Shown here: piece by piece, positions 1 through 9,469 of the stretch | Numbering within the stretch: the first letter of the stretch is position 1 | Layout: the number at the start of each line of letters is the position of its first letter | Source of the DNA: Thiolinea disciformis DSM 14473 | GTDB lineage: Bacteria; Pseudomonadota; Gammaproteobacteria; Thiotrichales; Thiotrichaceae | Assembly: GCF_000371925.1 (NCBI RefSeq) | Contig: NZ_AQVE01000005.1 | Span: forward strand, 1 to 64,000 | Reading direction: 5' to 3' | Length of the DNA: 64,000 bases | Notes under the pieces: model-generated | Told to the model about the DNA's origin: nothing | Databases searched by the model: none | The model's input: the letters and a program-made list of their open reading frames with translations, nothing else | Position numbers and translations under genes: made by a program

Positions 1-20
1 TAGACCTCTTTCATAAATCA
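1..20. repeat. IS terminal inverted repeat, left
   Basis: This 20-bp arm is a perfect reverse complement of 898-917. It marks the 3' end of the minus-strand transposase; the orfB stop codon lies inside the arm. Confidence 0.9.
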
Positions 21-401
21 GTGATTGATCAGTTCACGGTTATAAAGGCCAGCGATTACATTAAAGCGTAAGAGGAGTCGTTTGCGTCGATTGCGGTAAC
101 GCGTACTAAGTATTTTAAAGACTTTCAAAGCGGCAAACGCATGCTCAATGGGCATCCGACGGCGATTAATCTCGTGATTGAGCGTCTTTTGCTCGGGTGC
201 TAACGGGCGCCCTTTAGACTTTTTGATAGGGGTTAACGCCTTAAAGTGGAGTGGACAAATACCCTCATAGCCCTTATCCATCACGAAATAAGGACGATAA
301 CGCCACGTCTTGACGGTGCGTTTAAAGAGGGTAAAGTCGTGAATCGACCCTTCAGCCCCTTGAGTATTCAAAAGGTATCCCGTGCTCACGTCTAACGCCA
401 C
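18..401 (-). CDS. IS5-family transposase, C-terminal catalytic frame (orfB)
   Basis: This is the second half of the transposase. It holds the second catalytic aspartate (FVMDKGYEG) and the catalytic glutamate (RRMPIEHAFAALK), followed by a basic C-terminus. The coding frame stays open upstream of the first ATG to about base 452, through QQRWYSGKQKCHTFKVQVALD. This supports synthesis as a continuation of orfA by a +1 shift at the A7 run rather than independent initiation. Read through, the fused protein is about 270 residues, the usual size for this group. The catalytic triad is intact, so the element could still be active. Confidence 0.85.
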   Translation of the reverse strand: MALDVSTGYLLNTQGAEGSIHDFTLFKRTVKTWRYRPYFVMDKGYEGICPLHFKALTPIKKSKGRPLAPEQKTLNHEINRRRMPIEHAFAALKVFKILSTRYRNRRKRLLLRFNVIAGLYNRELINH

Positions 402-435
402 TTGGACTTTAAAGGTATGGCACTTTTGTTTACCA

Positions 436-831
436 CTATACCAACGCTGCTGTTTTTTTAGGACGTTCGATCAGTATCTCCGTCGCATCAACCAGTGTGA
501 CGACCGGCCTCTCTAAGCCCATCCCTGAAGGGGTCTTAGGCAGCGACAATAGGCCACTGGACATCAGCCGATCTTCGACTCGACGCACTACCCGCCACGC
601 ACTGGCCTCGCTAATGCCGTACTGGGTTCCCAGCGTCAATAAGGACGGATAGTCTCGCCAATAGGTCAAACCTAAGGTTAACTGTGATTCAGCACTCAGC
701 TTGCAGGGACGGCCTCGACCACCCTTAAAGGTCTGTAGGTGTGACAATAACTCCATAAAGGTTGAGCGACTAACGCCTAGTACCCGTTTGAACTGAGCGT
801 TGGTTAAGGTATGAAAGGTTGGTGTGTTCAT
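436..831 (-). CDS. IS5-family transposase, N-terminal frame (orfA)
   Basis: This is the first half of a DDE transposase, 131 residues in its own frame. It has a helix-turn-helix-like N-terminal region (residues about 10-85, containing VSRSTFMELL and YGISEASAWRVVRRVE). The first catalytic aspartate follows in TLVDATEI, and then the conserved ERPKK stretch. The frame ends shortly after a run of seven A residues on the coding strand (plus-strand T at 453-459). Moving one base forward at this run continues directly into the conserved QQRWYSGKQKCHT segment of the second frame, so the functional enzyme is probably a frameshift fusion. A single-base indel is the alternative. Confidence 0.85.
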   Translation of the reverse strand: MNTPTFHTLTNAQFKRVLGVSRSTFMELLSHLQTFKGGRGRPCKLSAESQLTLGLTYWRDYPSLLTLGTQYGISEASAWRVVRRVEDRLMSSGLLSLPKTPSGMGLERPVVTLVDATEILIERPKKTAALV

Positions 832-897
832 ACCCTTCAGGTTAAACGCTAATGACCCCTAATCACCTCTCTACTAGGATCAACGGGGCAACATTTT

Positions 898-917
898 TGA
901 TTTATGAAAGAGGTCTA
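898..917. repeat. IS terminal inverted repeat, right
   Basis: This is the mirror of the repeat at 1-20, and it lies 66 bp upstream of the transposase start. The sequence after 917 turns AT-rich and non-coding, so the junction with host DNA is visible here. Confidence 0.9.
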
Positions 918-1020
918 TTGTTTGTAAATTCGTATCTTGCTTATAAATACCTCAATCTAGGGGATTTTATTCTTTTCCTATGAGTCAGGAAGTAACTAAT
1001 CATGCTTTTAAAAATCAACT

Positions 1021-1036
1021 CCTTTGTCAACAAAGG
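1021..1036 (-). terminator. Possible terminator hairpin after the orphan gene
   Basis: CCTTTGT and ACAAAGG pair with a two-base loop. On the minus strand the hairpin is followed at a short distance by a run of T. It lies 29 bp beyond the stop of the 194-residue gene. The T tract is not immediate, so the call is weak. Confidence 0.4.
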
Positions 1037-1064
1037 GGCCTAGATAACAACTTTCGCACGAGAC

Positions 1065-1649
1065 TTATTTTTTAGGCGATTTGTCATACAATTGATTCAC
1101 GTTAAGAGCGTCGTGCCGTTTTTTTGCATAGGAAAAAATAGTTTCCCGCCCATCATTAGGTTGATAACCAATGTCACCAACTTGTTTCGCAGAATCGCCT
1201 TTTTCATCGTGCCAATCGGTCAACATCGTCTCTTTATTATAGGTACCCCACAGTATTTTCCTGCCATGGCTTGATATGATGGAGCGTTCCAAACTTCCTT
1301 CCGCATCATAGAAATAGTCAATGCGATCTAACTCCTGCCCCCTTTCATCTTTCTCTAGTCGAGATACATAATTAAACGAATTATCTACATAGATATATTC
1401 AAGCGTACCAATAACCTGATGAAATTTATCTAAATAAACGCTAGAAAGATGACGGCCAAGCTCATCAATTTCAAACGTTTCATCGAGAAATACCGTTCTG
1501 TCTGAGTTTAACCAGATAGTTCTTAAAGATCCCCAATTTTCATCAGGATTATCTTTTTCTTGATCTAAAAATCTTTTTCGGATTGAAATACAATCAATGA
1601 CGCGCTCCATATTTTCTTCATCACGAAAAATAGTTACTACTTCTATCAT
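1065..1649 (-). CDS. Hypothetical protein with YD-like motifs
   Basis: I do not recognise this family. I chose the start at 1649 because GGAG lies 8 nt before that ATG; an in-frame start at 1733 would add 28 residues but has no visible ribosome site. The product is about 194 residues, acidic and hydrophilic, with no signal peptide or membrane segment. Several short D-E-x-G segments (EIDELGRHLS, KDERGQELDR, YDAEGSLER, HDEKGD) recur at roughly 20-60-residue spacing and recall YD/RHS-type repeats, but the similarity is only suggestive. The gene is visibly more AT-rich than the housekeeping genes and sits alone beside an IS element. That fits an acquired gene, possibly a remnant of a polymorphic toxin or immunity locus. 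The last point is inference. Confidence 0.6.
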   Translation of the reverse strand: MIEVVTIFRDEENMERVIDCISIRKRFLDQEKDNPDENWGSLRTIWLNSDRTVFLDETFEIDELGRHLSSVYLDKFHQVIGTLEYIYVDNSFNYVSRLEKDERGQELDRIDYFYDAEGSLERSIISSHGRKILWGTYNKETMLTDWHDEKGDSAKQVGDIGYQPNDGRETIFSYAKKRHDALNVNQLYDKSPKK

Positions 1650-1815
1650 ACTTAGATCTCCATATTTCTTATGAGGGCCTGATAATTTTGCGGGTCGCGG
1701 TAGCAGTAAATGATTACCAATTATAAAAGGCATATCTAGAATCTAAAGTATTTTCTTTAGGCAGCTATCGCCCCACAAACGCTAAGCTAGTTATAAATAA
1801 AACTAAAGGCAAAGC

Positions 1816-2418
1816 TTACCAACCACCACGCGCTAGCCATAACTCGACTTGCGGCAAACGATCATTGCCCCAAAACTGTTCACCATCCACGATTACAAAC
1901 GGTGAACCAAATACACCTTTGTCTAGCGAAGCTTGCACCGCCTTTTTGAAACGCGTCTTCACTGCATCCATCTGAATAGCGGCTTCCAAAGCTAACGCAT
2001 CAATACCTAAGCCTTCAGCGATATCTTTAAGCGTAGCTAGCTGCAATAAATCACGCCCTTCCGCGAAAGCCGCCTTATAAGCCGCTTTGGCAAAAGCTTT
2101 TGCCAAGTCTGGATTCTGATCGTGCAACCAATAAAAGGTACGCCCTGCAGCTAAAGTTGCTGCGGGAAAGGTGGCCGGTGGCATATAGGGAACACCTTCC
2201 AAACGTGCTGTGCGCGCAAAATCATTCACTGAATAAGCGCCCAACAAGGGAATTTCAATGAGTGGTTTGGAACCCACCGCTTGAAATGCTGGACCTAATA
2301 AAATCGCATGCCAATTCACGCTACGCCCGTAACGTTCTGCAATAGCATCGATCTTATAATGGGCTAAATAGCCATAAGGTGAGTAGAAATCAAAATAAAA
2401 ATCAATCGCTTGAGACAT
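1816..2418 (-). CDS. 2-hydroxychromene-2-carboxylate isomerase family protein (DsbA/kappa-GST fold)
   Basis: This 200-residue protein starts with the family signature FYFDFYSPYGYLAH; Ser13 sits at the position used to bind glutathione in kappa-class GSTs and HCCA isomerases. The conserved cis-Pro segment (VFGSPFVIVDGEQFWGNDRL) lies near the C-terminus. In naphthalene degraders this fold isomerises 2-hydroxychromene-2-carboxylate with glutathione, but most genomic members have unknown substrates. There is no naphthalene pathway nearby; the neighbour is rarA. A general glutathione-dependent isomerase or transferase is the safer reading. The link to the aromatic operon at 51-58 kb is only thematic. 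The ATG at 2418 is preceded by a GAGGAG ribosome site. Confidence 0.85.
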   Translation of the reverse strand: MSQAIDFYFDFYSPYGYLAHYKIDAIAERYGRSVNWHAILLGPAFQAVGSKPLIEIPLLGAYSVNDFARTARLEGVPYMPPATFPAATLAAGRTFYWLHDQNPDLAKAFAKAAYKAAFAEGRDLLQLATLKDIAEGLGIDALALEAAIQMDAVKTRFKKAVQASLDKGVFGSPFVIVDGEQFWGNDRLPQVELWLARGGW

Positions 2419-2472
2419 AAGAGCATCTCCTCAGTTTATGATTGAAGCATAAACCCATTAGCGCTTTATACG

Positions 2473-3759
2473 CTACTCACCACGCAAATGACGCAGTTTC
2501 TCACGAATTTTCAGCTCTAAACCGCGTTCTACCGGCTCATAATAGCGGCGGCCTTGGAGTAACTCTGGTAAGTAGGCTTCGCCGGTTGCGTAAGCATTCG
2601 GCTCGTCATGCGCATAGCGATACGCTTTGCCATAATCGAGCTTTTTCATGAAGGTAGTAGGTGCATTGCGCAAATGCAAGGGTACTTCGAGCGAGCCAGA
2701 AGCCTGTGCATCTTTCAAAGCGGATTTATAGGCCACGTAAGCCGCATTACTTTTGGGGGCGCACGCTAAATACAATACCGCTTGTGCCAACGCCAATTCA
2801 CCTTCAGGGCTACCCAAGCGCTCATAACTATCCCAAGCATTTAAGCATAACGCTAAAGCCCGAGGATCAGCAGTACCAATATCCTCAGTTGCCATGCGCA
2901 CCAAGCGCCGCGCCACATATAAAGGATCGCAGCCAGCATCAATCATGCGACAAAACCAATACAAGGCCGCATCCGGATCGGTACCGCGTACCGATTTATG
3001 CAAAGCAGAAATTTGCTCATAAAACAAATCGCCACCCTTATCAAAACGGCGTGGTGCAACTTGTACGACTTCTTGGAGAGTAAGTTCAGTAATTGCCAAA
3101 CCCGTTGGCGTTTCATCGGCTAAATCCGCTGCCATTTCTAGCCAATTCAAGGCGCGGCGTGCATCGCCATCGGCTAATTGCGCCAACTGCTGCAACGCTT
3201 CCGCACTAATATCCAACGAACGCGCACCCAAGCCTTGTACTGGATCGTTGATGGCTAAATGTAATAAGGGGATTAAATCATCATGGCTTAGGCTACGCAG
3301 CACATAAGTACGCACCCGTGAAAGCAGCGCATTATTTAATTCAAAGGAAGGATTTTCGGTGGTTGCACCGATGAAAATTAAAGTACCTGCTTCAATATGC
3401 GGCAAAAAAGCATCTTGTTGCGCTTTATTGAAACGGTGAACTTCATCGACAAATAAAATAGTCGCGCGATTAAATTGCTGGCGATTATTGTCGGCCTGTT
3501 CTACTGCGGCACGAATATCTTTGACACCAGCCAACACCGCAGAGAGTGCTAAAAACTCAGCTTGCCAGTAGTTAGCAATCATACGCGCTAGAGTAGTTTT
3601 TCCCGTCCCGGGCGGCCCCCATAATAACATGGAATGGGGGTGACCTTGTTCAAGCGCACGGCGTAATGGTTTGCCTGTACCCAATAAATGCGTTTGCCCC
3701 ACATAAGTTTCAAGACTTTGTGGGCGCATCCGCTCTGCGAGTGGAACTAAGGGTATCAA
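2473..3759 (-). CDS. rarA: Replication-associated recombination protein A (AAA+ ATPase)
   Basis: RarA (MgsA) is a clamp-loader-like AAA+ ATPase that acts at stalled replication forks and single-stranded DNA gaps. The protein has 428 residues, near the family norm. Walker A is GPPGTGKT (residues 48-55), Walker B is [14 protein letters not shown] (near 105), sensor 1 lies in [14 protein letters not shown], and the C-terminal MgsA domain continues to the end. The reading frame starts at a TTG that places PLAERMRP at the usual distance from the N-terminus; no ATG fits better. It lies 9 bp after lolA, and the order ftsK-lolA-rarA is the same as in Escherichia coli, so the genes are likely co-transcribed. 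Confidence 0.95.
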   Translation of the reverse strand: MIPLVPLAERMRPQSLETYVGQTHLLGTGKPLRRALEQGHPHSMLLWGPPGTGKTTLARMIANYWQAEFLALSAVLAGVKDIRAAVEQADNNRQQFNRATILFVDEVHRFNKAQQDAFLPHIEAGTLIFIGATTENPSFELNNALLSRVRTYVLRSLSHDDLIPLLHLAINDPVQGLGARSLDISAEALQQLAQLADGDARRALNWLEMAADLADETPTGLAITELTLQEVVQVAPRRFDKGGDLFYEQISALHKSVRGTDPDAALYWFCRMIDAGCDPLYVARRLVRMATEDIGTADPRALALCLNAWDSYERLGSPEGELALAQAVLYLACAPKSNAAYVAYKSALKDAQASGSLEVPLHLRNAPTTFMKKLDYGKAYRYAHDEPNAYATGEAYLPELLQGRRYYEPVERGLELKIREKLRHLRGE

Positions 3760-3768
3760 GGTAAACGC

Positions 3769-4404
3769 TTAAGATGGATTACCAATCACATCAACCCCTT
3801 GAGGTGGGGTAAAGGTAAAGCGATCGGCGGCAATCGGTGAGTCAAACTTCATATTTTGGAAATGGATATAAGTTTGTTGCCCGAATTTGTCAGACAAAAC
3901 CATTTCTTGCAAGCCATTCGCGCCTAAACCTAAGTCCATGGTCGTAAAATCGGTATCCTTTTTCTTCGGCACCAAACGGAACCAAGCTAATTGGCTTTCT
4001 TGAGACTCCATTTCTTGTATGGCAAATTGGGATTCAACCGGTTGTTTATTCAACAATAAACTAACAGGAGCCGAAGACAAACCTTGTTTCATAGGCTTGA
4101 CCGTGACTTGATCTAACTCACTATCATAAACCCAGACATTTTTGCCATCTGACACGATTTCATGAGAGTCCGGTGCAGCATATTTCCAACGGAATTTACC
4201 GGGGCGAGACAAATCCACCGTCCCGCGTGACTTTTGCTTTAAAGCTTCTTTATCATCAAATACTTCCTGCACAAAAGAAGCTTGCATGGTATTAACTGTC
4301 GTAAAGAATTTATTCAGGCGTGCACGGCCTTCATCTTCGGCGTGAGCCAAACTCATCATGCTCACAGCCATCACAGTCACCACATTTAATAATAATTTTT
4401 TCAT
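3769..4404 (-). CDS. lolA: Outer-membrane lipoprotein carrier protein LolA
   Basis: LolA is the periplasmic chaperone that takes lipoproteins from the LolCDE transporter to LolB in the outer membrane. The ATG at 4404 gives a classic signal peptide (MKKLLLNVVTVMAV, cleavage after SLAHA). An in-frame TTG at 4422 would add six charged residues and is less likely. The mature part carries the family features: FFTTVNTMQASFVQEV, the GKFRWKY strand and the DGKNVWVYD motif. Mature length is near 190 residues, as usual. It lies between ftsK and rarA in a conserved operon. Confidence 0.94.
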   Translation of the reverse strand: MKKLLLNVVTVMAVSMMSLAHAEDEGRARLNKFFTTVNTMQASFVQEVFDDKEALKQKSRGTVDLSRPGKFRWKYAAPDSHEIVSDGKNVWVYDSELDQVTVKPMKQGLSSAPVSLLLNKQPVESQFAIQEMESQESQLAWFRLVPKKKDTDFTTMDLGLGANGLQEMVLSDKFGQQTYIHFQNMKFDSPIAADRFTFTPPQGVDVIGNPS

Positions 4405-4436
4405 ACCGCGTTTTATATCCAAAAATTAACTAATGA

Positions 4437-7004
4437 TTAATGTTCAACAGGCGGTGGCGCTAACACTTCGCGCGTTCCTTTCACCGTCGGCGCACTCACA
4501 ACACCGGCCATTTCCATAGCCTCAATCATACGTGCTGCACGGTTATAGCCTACTTTTAAGCGCCGCTGTAAATACGAAATGGTCGCTGTGCGCGATTCGG
4601 TGACGATACGCACACTTTCGTCATACAAAGGATCGGCTTCTTCATCAGCTTGAGCGCCATCGATTGTCCCCGCATTTTCAAAACTTTCCACATCCGCTAG
4701 GACACCATCTATATAATCTGGTTCCTTTTGTTGCTTGAGATAATTGGCAACGTCTTCCACTTCTTGGTCGGTCACCAAAGCACCATGAATCCGTTGCGGC
4801 AAGGACAAACCCGGCGGCATATATAGCATATCGCCATAACCAAGCAATTGTTCCGCCCCCCCTTGATCTAAAATGGTACGAGAATCGATCTTGGTAGAGA
4901 CTTGGAAAGCGATCCGTGTGGGAATATTGGCCTTAATCAAGCCGGTAATCACATCTACCGAAGGGCGCTGGGTGGCAAGAATTAAGTGAATGCCTGCGGC
5001 GCGTGCCTTCTGAGCCAAGCGTGCAATCAATTCTTCTACTTTTTTGCCGACCACCATCATCATATCGGCAAATTCATCGACCACAATGACAATGAAGGGC
5101 AAAGTCGTTAGCGCTTGAGGACTCAAATCCAAACCTTTAGACGGATCAAATAAGGGATCTAAAATCGGATTTCCTTGCGCCTCAGCCTCCAGAACCTTCT
5201 GATTATAGCCGCTAATATTCCGCACCTTGAGCTTAGACATTAATAAATAGCGGCGCTCCATTTCGGCTACACACCAACGCAAAGCATTGGCAGCATCCTT
5301 CATATCCGTCACCACCGGCGCTAATAAATGCGGAATATGCTCGTAACTACTTAATTCGAGCATTTTCGGATCAATCATAATCAAGCGCACTTCTTCGGGC
5401 GTCGCCTTATACAATAAACTCAGTAGCATCGCATTCACGGCTACCGACTTACCGGAGCCTGTGGTACCTGCCACTAATAAGTGCGGCATACGCGCCAAAT
5501 CAGCAACCACTGGCGCACCACCTATATCTTTTCCCAAGGCCAAGGTTAGGGGTGAGGCGGAGTTTTTATAAACCGCCGACTCAATCATCTCGCTAATTGT
5601 TACAACATCACGCTTTTCATTGGGTACTTCAATACCAATGGTAGGACGCCCTGGAATAACCTCGACTACACGTACACTTGAGACACACATATTGCGTGCC
5701 AAGTCATTGGCCAAACCTGAAACCTTGCTAGCCTTTGTGCCATCCGGTAATTGCAATTCAAAACGTGTAATAACCGGACCGGGATCGCGTGCCACTACTT
5801 GCACGTCTTTCACGCCATAATGTCCCAAAGACTCAACAATTTTGGTGGCCAGTGAATCTAACGCTTCTTTGGACTGTGTAGCACGCTCACGCGGCGGTGG
5901 ATTCAAAATCGAAACCCGTGGCAAGCTAATCATGCCATCTTTACGTTTTGGCGCACGAATCGGGCGTCTTTCTGCAGGCGCTTCAGTTTTTTCCACCACC
6001 CGCTCAACGTCGTTAGCCGTCTCAGCGCTGGTCTCAATTACAGGGGCTGGCAGACTATTAGCGGCAGTGGTAGTAGCTTGACTTAACTCAGCCGCTGATA
6101 AACGCGCCTCATCATGCTCAGGGTTTTTACTAGCAAATAAAGGATCGCGTGTCCCATAAACATCCTGCTCTAAGGGATTACCGCGTGCAAAAGGCCGCGC
6201 ATCCTTAATGCTAGAAACACGATTCAATAACTCACTCATCTTTCCAGCCGATTCACGCGTCGATTTAAGCACTTCCTTACTGGCGGCTAATACAGCCCCT
6301 GAACTATTGGCGACCGTAGGCCCATGTTTTTCACGTACCGACTCAGCCTTTTCAAATAAACGCACAACGGTATCACCGATTTTATCCATCAATTCCAGCC
6401 AAGAAATCTCGGTAACCACCGTAATCCCGCCTAAAAATAAACTTAATAAAATCAATAAAGTACCAAAAAACCCAAAGGCTGTCCGCTGTAAACCACCACC
6501 CACAAAAGCACCCAAAATACCCCCACCAATCCCTTCGGGATAAGGCACAAATAGCAAATGCGCCAAGCCGCTACCCGCTACTAGGGTAAAAATCACGCCA
6601 ATAATCAATAGGACATTTTGCAAGTCATTACTGGGAATAGCGCCAGGTGGTTTAGTAGCAGGTCGCGCTTGAAAAGCTGTTAGCCCCATGGCAACTAAAA
6701 TAATAGGCACAGCAAAGGCCACATACCCAACAAGGCCATATAAAAGATCCGCAAAAAACGCGCCTAAGCAGCCAATTTTATTGACACAGCCACCACTTAA
6801 ATTAGTGGCATTGCGATAAAATACCCCTGGATCACTCCGATCATGGGATAACAAAGCTACAATCATCAAGATTGCAATGCCAACCGCTAAAATCATCGTT
6901 GCCTGCTGCAAACTGGTGCGCTGACGCGGATTGAGATTTAATTTTAATTGTTGATTCTTAGCCAAGACTTTACCATCCTGTTTTGCCACTTCCTTTAACC
7001 CCAT
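4437..7004 (-). CDS. ftsK: DNA translocase FtsK
   Basis: FtsK anchors at the division septum and pumps DNA so that XerCD can resolve chromosome dimers at dif. The 855-residue protein has about four membrane segments in the first 200 residues and a relatively short linker (about 210-375). The motor domain has Walker A GTTGSGKS near residue 510 and Walker [15 protein letters not shown]-terminal winged-helix gamma domain ([20 protein letters not shown] onward) reads KOPS sites. The length is that of the compact FtsK forms, shorter than the E. coli protein with its very long linker. It heads the ftsK-lolA-rarA block, which diverges from trxB. Confidence 0.96.
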   Translation of the reverse strand: MGLKEVAKQDGKVLAKNQQLKLNLNPRQRTSLQQATMILAVGIAILMIVALLSHDRSDPGVFYRNATNLSGGCVNKIGCLGAFFADLLYGLVGYVAFAVPIILVAMGLTAFQARPATKPPGAIPSNDLQNVLLIIGVIFTLVAGSGLAHLLFVPYPEGIGGGILGAFVGGGLQRTAFGFFGTLLILLSLFLGGITVVTEISWLELMDKIGDTVVRLFEKAESVREKHGPTVANSSGAVLAASKEVLKSTRESAGKMSELLNRVSSIKDARPFARGNPLEQDVYGTRDPLFASKNPEHDEARLSAAELSQATTTAANSLPAPVIETSAETANDVERVVEKTEAPAERRPIRAPKRKDGMISLPRVSILNPPPRERATQSKEALDSLATKIVESLGHYGVKDVQVVARDPGPVITRFELQLPDGTKASKVSGLANDLARNMCVSSVRVVEVIPGRPTIGIEVPNEKRDVVTISEMIESAVYKNSASPLTLALGKDIGGAPVVADLARMPHLLVAGTTGSGKSVAVNAMLLSLLYKATPEEVRLIMIDPKMLELSSYEHIPHLLAPVVTDMKDAANALRWCVAEMERRYLLMSKLKVRNISGYNQKVLEAEAQGNPILDPLFDPSKGLDLSPQALTTLPFIVIVVDEFADMMMVVGKKVEELIARLAQKARAAGIHLILATQRPSVDVITGLIKANIPTRIAFQVSTKIDSRTILDQGGAEQLLGYGDMLYMPPGLSLPQRIHGALVTDQEVEDVANYLKQQKEPDYIDGVLADVESFENAGTIDGAQADEEADPLYDESVRIVTESRTATISYLQRRLKVGYNRAARMIEAMEMAGVVSAPTVKGTREVLAPPPVEH

Positions 7005-7104
7005 TCGTCTTGCTTACTGCTTAATGATATAACACCACATCAAACTTGAAATTTAGCCAGTAGATTATTACTTTAAACTCGCTTGGCTAGGTGTCTCAGT
7101 GACC

Positions 7105-8124
<1,020 letters not shown>

Positions 8125-8131
8125 GCACTGT

Positions 8132-8881
8132 GTGTTAAGCCTCTATTTACTCGATACCAAACAACCTGATCAATCTTTTCCCTCCGTGGATATGGCGTGG
8201 GATGAGCCCAATGGCCTTTTAGCCGTTGGGGGTGACTTAAGTGTGACGCGTTTAGCCAATGCTTATCGCCATGGGATTTTTCCGTGGTTTGGGCCGCGCG
8301 AACCGATTTATTGGTGGAGTCCCAATCCACGTGCAGTCATTTATCCGCAGCAAGTACGCATTACCCGTAGCTTGCGTAAAGCACTGCGTAATCGTGGGTA
8401 TCAAATTCGCTTCGATCAAAACTTCGCGCAAGTCGTCCGTGCTTGCGCTGCTCCACGTAGTTACACCAATGGCACTTGGATCACCACTGAAATGTTCAGG
8501 GCTTATTGTGCACTTCATGACACAGGGCTTGCCCATTCGGTAGAGGTTTATGATGCAAGCGGTACGATTTTGGTGGGCGGGCTCTATGGCGTCGCGACCG
8601 GAGGAGTGTTTTGCGGCGAATCCATGTTTAGCCTTGTGCCGGACGCTTCTAAAATAGCGCTGATTGCCCTCGCCTATTACTTGCACACATGGGGCTTTGC
8701 TTTAATTGACTGTCAAATCCCGAATCCGCATTTGATGAGTATGGGTGCCGTAGAAATCTCACGTAATGAATTCGTCAAGACCTTAGCTGCTCATCCCGAC
8801 CAACCGCCTAAAGCGAATTGGCAAATAGATCCCAACGTCGATTTATCGCGCTGGGAACCTCAAACTGCACCCTTGGTTTAA
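8132..8881 (+). CDS. aat: Leucyl/phenylalanyl-tRNA--protein transferase
   Basis: Aat adds Leu or Phe from aminoacyl-tRNA to proteins with N-terminal Arg or Lys, marking them for ClpS/ClpAP (the N-end rule). The 249-residue protein contains FPSVDMAWDEPNGLLAVGGDLS, the signature GIFPWFGPREPIYWWSPNPRAV, and VYDASGTILVGGLYGVATGGVFCGESMFS (residue runs given in part). The start is a GTG 7 bp after the trxB stop. Its stop overlaps the stop of the convergent DUF3501 gene by 4 bp, so no terminator separates the two. Confidence 0.95.
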   Translation: MLSLYLLDTKQPDQSFPSVDMAWDEPNGLLAVGGDLSVTRLANAYRHGIFPWFGPREPIYWWSPNPRAVIYPQQVRITRSLRKALRNRGYQIRFDQNFAQVVRACAAPRSYTNGTWITTEMFRAYCALHDTGLAHSVEVYDASGTILVGGLYGVATGGVFCGESMFSLVPDASKIALIALAYYLHTWGFALIDCQIPNPHLMSMGAVEISRNEFVKTLAAHPDQPPKANWQIDPNVDLSRWEPQTAPLV

Positions 8882-9459
8882 GCTAAGTCGCCTACTAATG
8901 AACGACGCACAGGCTCTGCTACCGTGAGTTGTACCGTGTAATTGGGGTGACTAATGCCCATCATCAAGCTTGCACCTTGCTTTAGCGCCTCAATCATCGC
9001 CTTGGTTAATTCGAAGCGCAAAAAGTGTACTGCCGCAGTTTTTTCCTCAGTCTCGCGCGGCAAATCCTCATTCGCAATCGGATGCACTTTCTCAAAATCA
9101 GACACTTGTAACCATGTGGCGCGCTCGATACCGATCAACTGGGCAAGCTGAAATTTACGCTCCTCAGGATTAGGAAACTCCAACATAAAAGTCGCCTTCC
9201 AATTACTCCCATCTGGAATTAACGGATTATAAGCGTCTAATTCCGCTTGAATGCCTGCCACCTCAAATATCTTTTCGGCTCTAAGCATTTCTTGAATTTG
9301 GTATTGAATCGTGAGGCGGTCTTCAAAATACAAGGAAGCATGCTCGCCAAGGCGTACTTGCCGATTGGCTTTATGTGCAATCATTTTCGTGCGAAACGCC
9401 GCACGCTCCATTGCATATTGCTCCAAACTCATTAAATCAGCGCGGGTTAAAGCAGCCAT
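8878..9459 (-). CDS. DUF3501 family protein
   Basis: This 193-residue soluble protein matches the DUF3501 family: RADLMSLEQYAMERAAFR near the start, RLGEHASLYFEDRLTIQYQ in the middle, and a C-terminal beta-rich part. Its biochemical function is unknown. Members are usually encoded beside a rubrerythrin and a CCG-type Fe-S protein, exactly as here (10 bp from the Fe-S gene, then rubrerythrin). That context points to a role in peroxide or oxygen tolerance or in electron transfer to rubrerythrin; this is inferred only. It is the last gene of the minus-strand block and is convergent with aat. Confidence 0.85.
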   Translation of the reverse strand: MAALTRADLMSLEQYAMERAAFRTKMIAHKANRQVRLGEHASLYFEDRLTIQYQIQEMLRAEKIFEVAGIQAELDAYNPLIPDGSNWKATFMLEFPNPEERKFQLAQLIGIERATWLQVSDFEKVHPIANEDLPRETEEKTAAVHFLRFELTKAMIEALKQGASLMMGISHPNYTVQLTVAEPVRRSLVGDLA

Positions 9460-9469
9460 TTCTCACTCC

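Larger units (their letters stand above)
1..917 (-). mobile_element. IS5-family insertion sequence, apparently complete
   Basis: The element is bounded by perfect 20-bp inverted repeats (1-20 and 898-917) that begin TAGACCTCTTTC. It carries two overlapping reading frames for a DDE transposase on the minus strand. The outermost TA at each end could be the duplicated target, which is typical of IS5 subgroups that insert at short T-A targets. The left flank lies outside the window, so the target duplication cannot be confirmed. The exact match between IS end and window edge suggests that an assembly contig may begin at this repeated element. Confidence 0.88.

Noticed and set aside
1092-1274. Small plus-strand open frame opposite the orphan gene
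   Set aside because: It is entirely antisense to a longer frame with a good ribosome site and has no protein-like composition.
1816-2418. Assignment of the isomerase to a naphthalene pathway (nahD)
   Set aside because: No other naphthalene genes are present and the fold is shared by many glutathione enzymes of unknown substrate.
2434-2454. GTTTATG...CATAAAC hairpin upstream of the isomerase as the rarA terminator
   Set aside because: It has a 7-bp AT-rich stem and no T tract on the relevant strand, so termination cannot be supported.
2661-3083. 140-codon open frame antisense to rarA
   Set aside because: rarA is unambiguous on the other strand; the antisense frame has no start signal and an unlikely residue make-up.
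8252-8686. 144-codon open frame antisense to aat
   Set aside because: It lies inside the well-supported aat gene and shows no family features.
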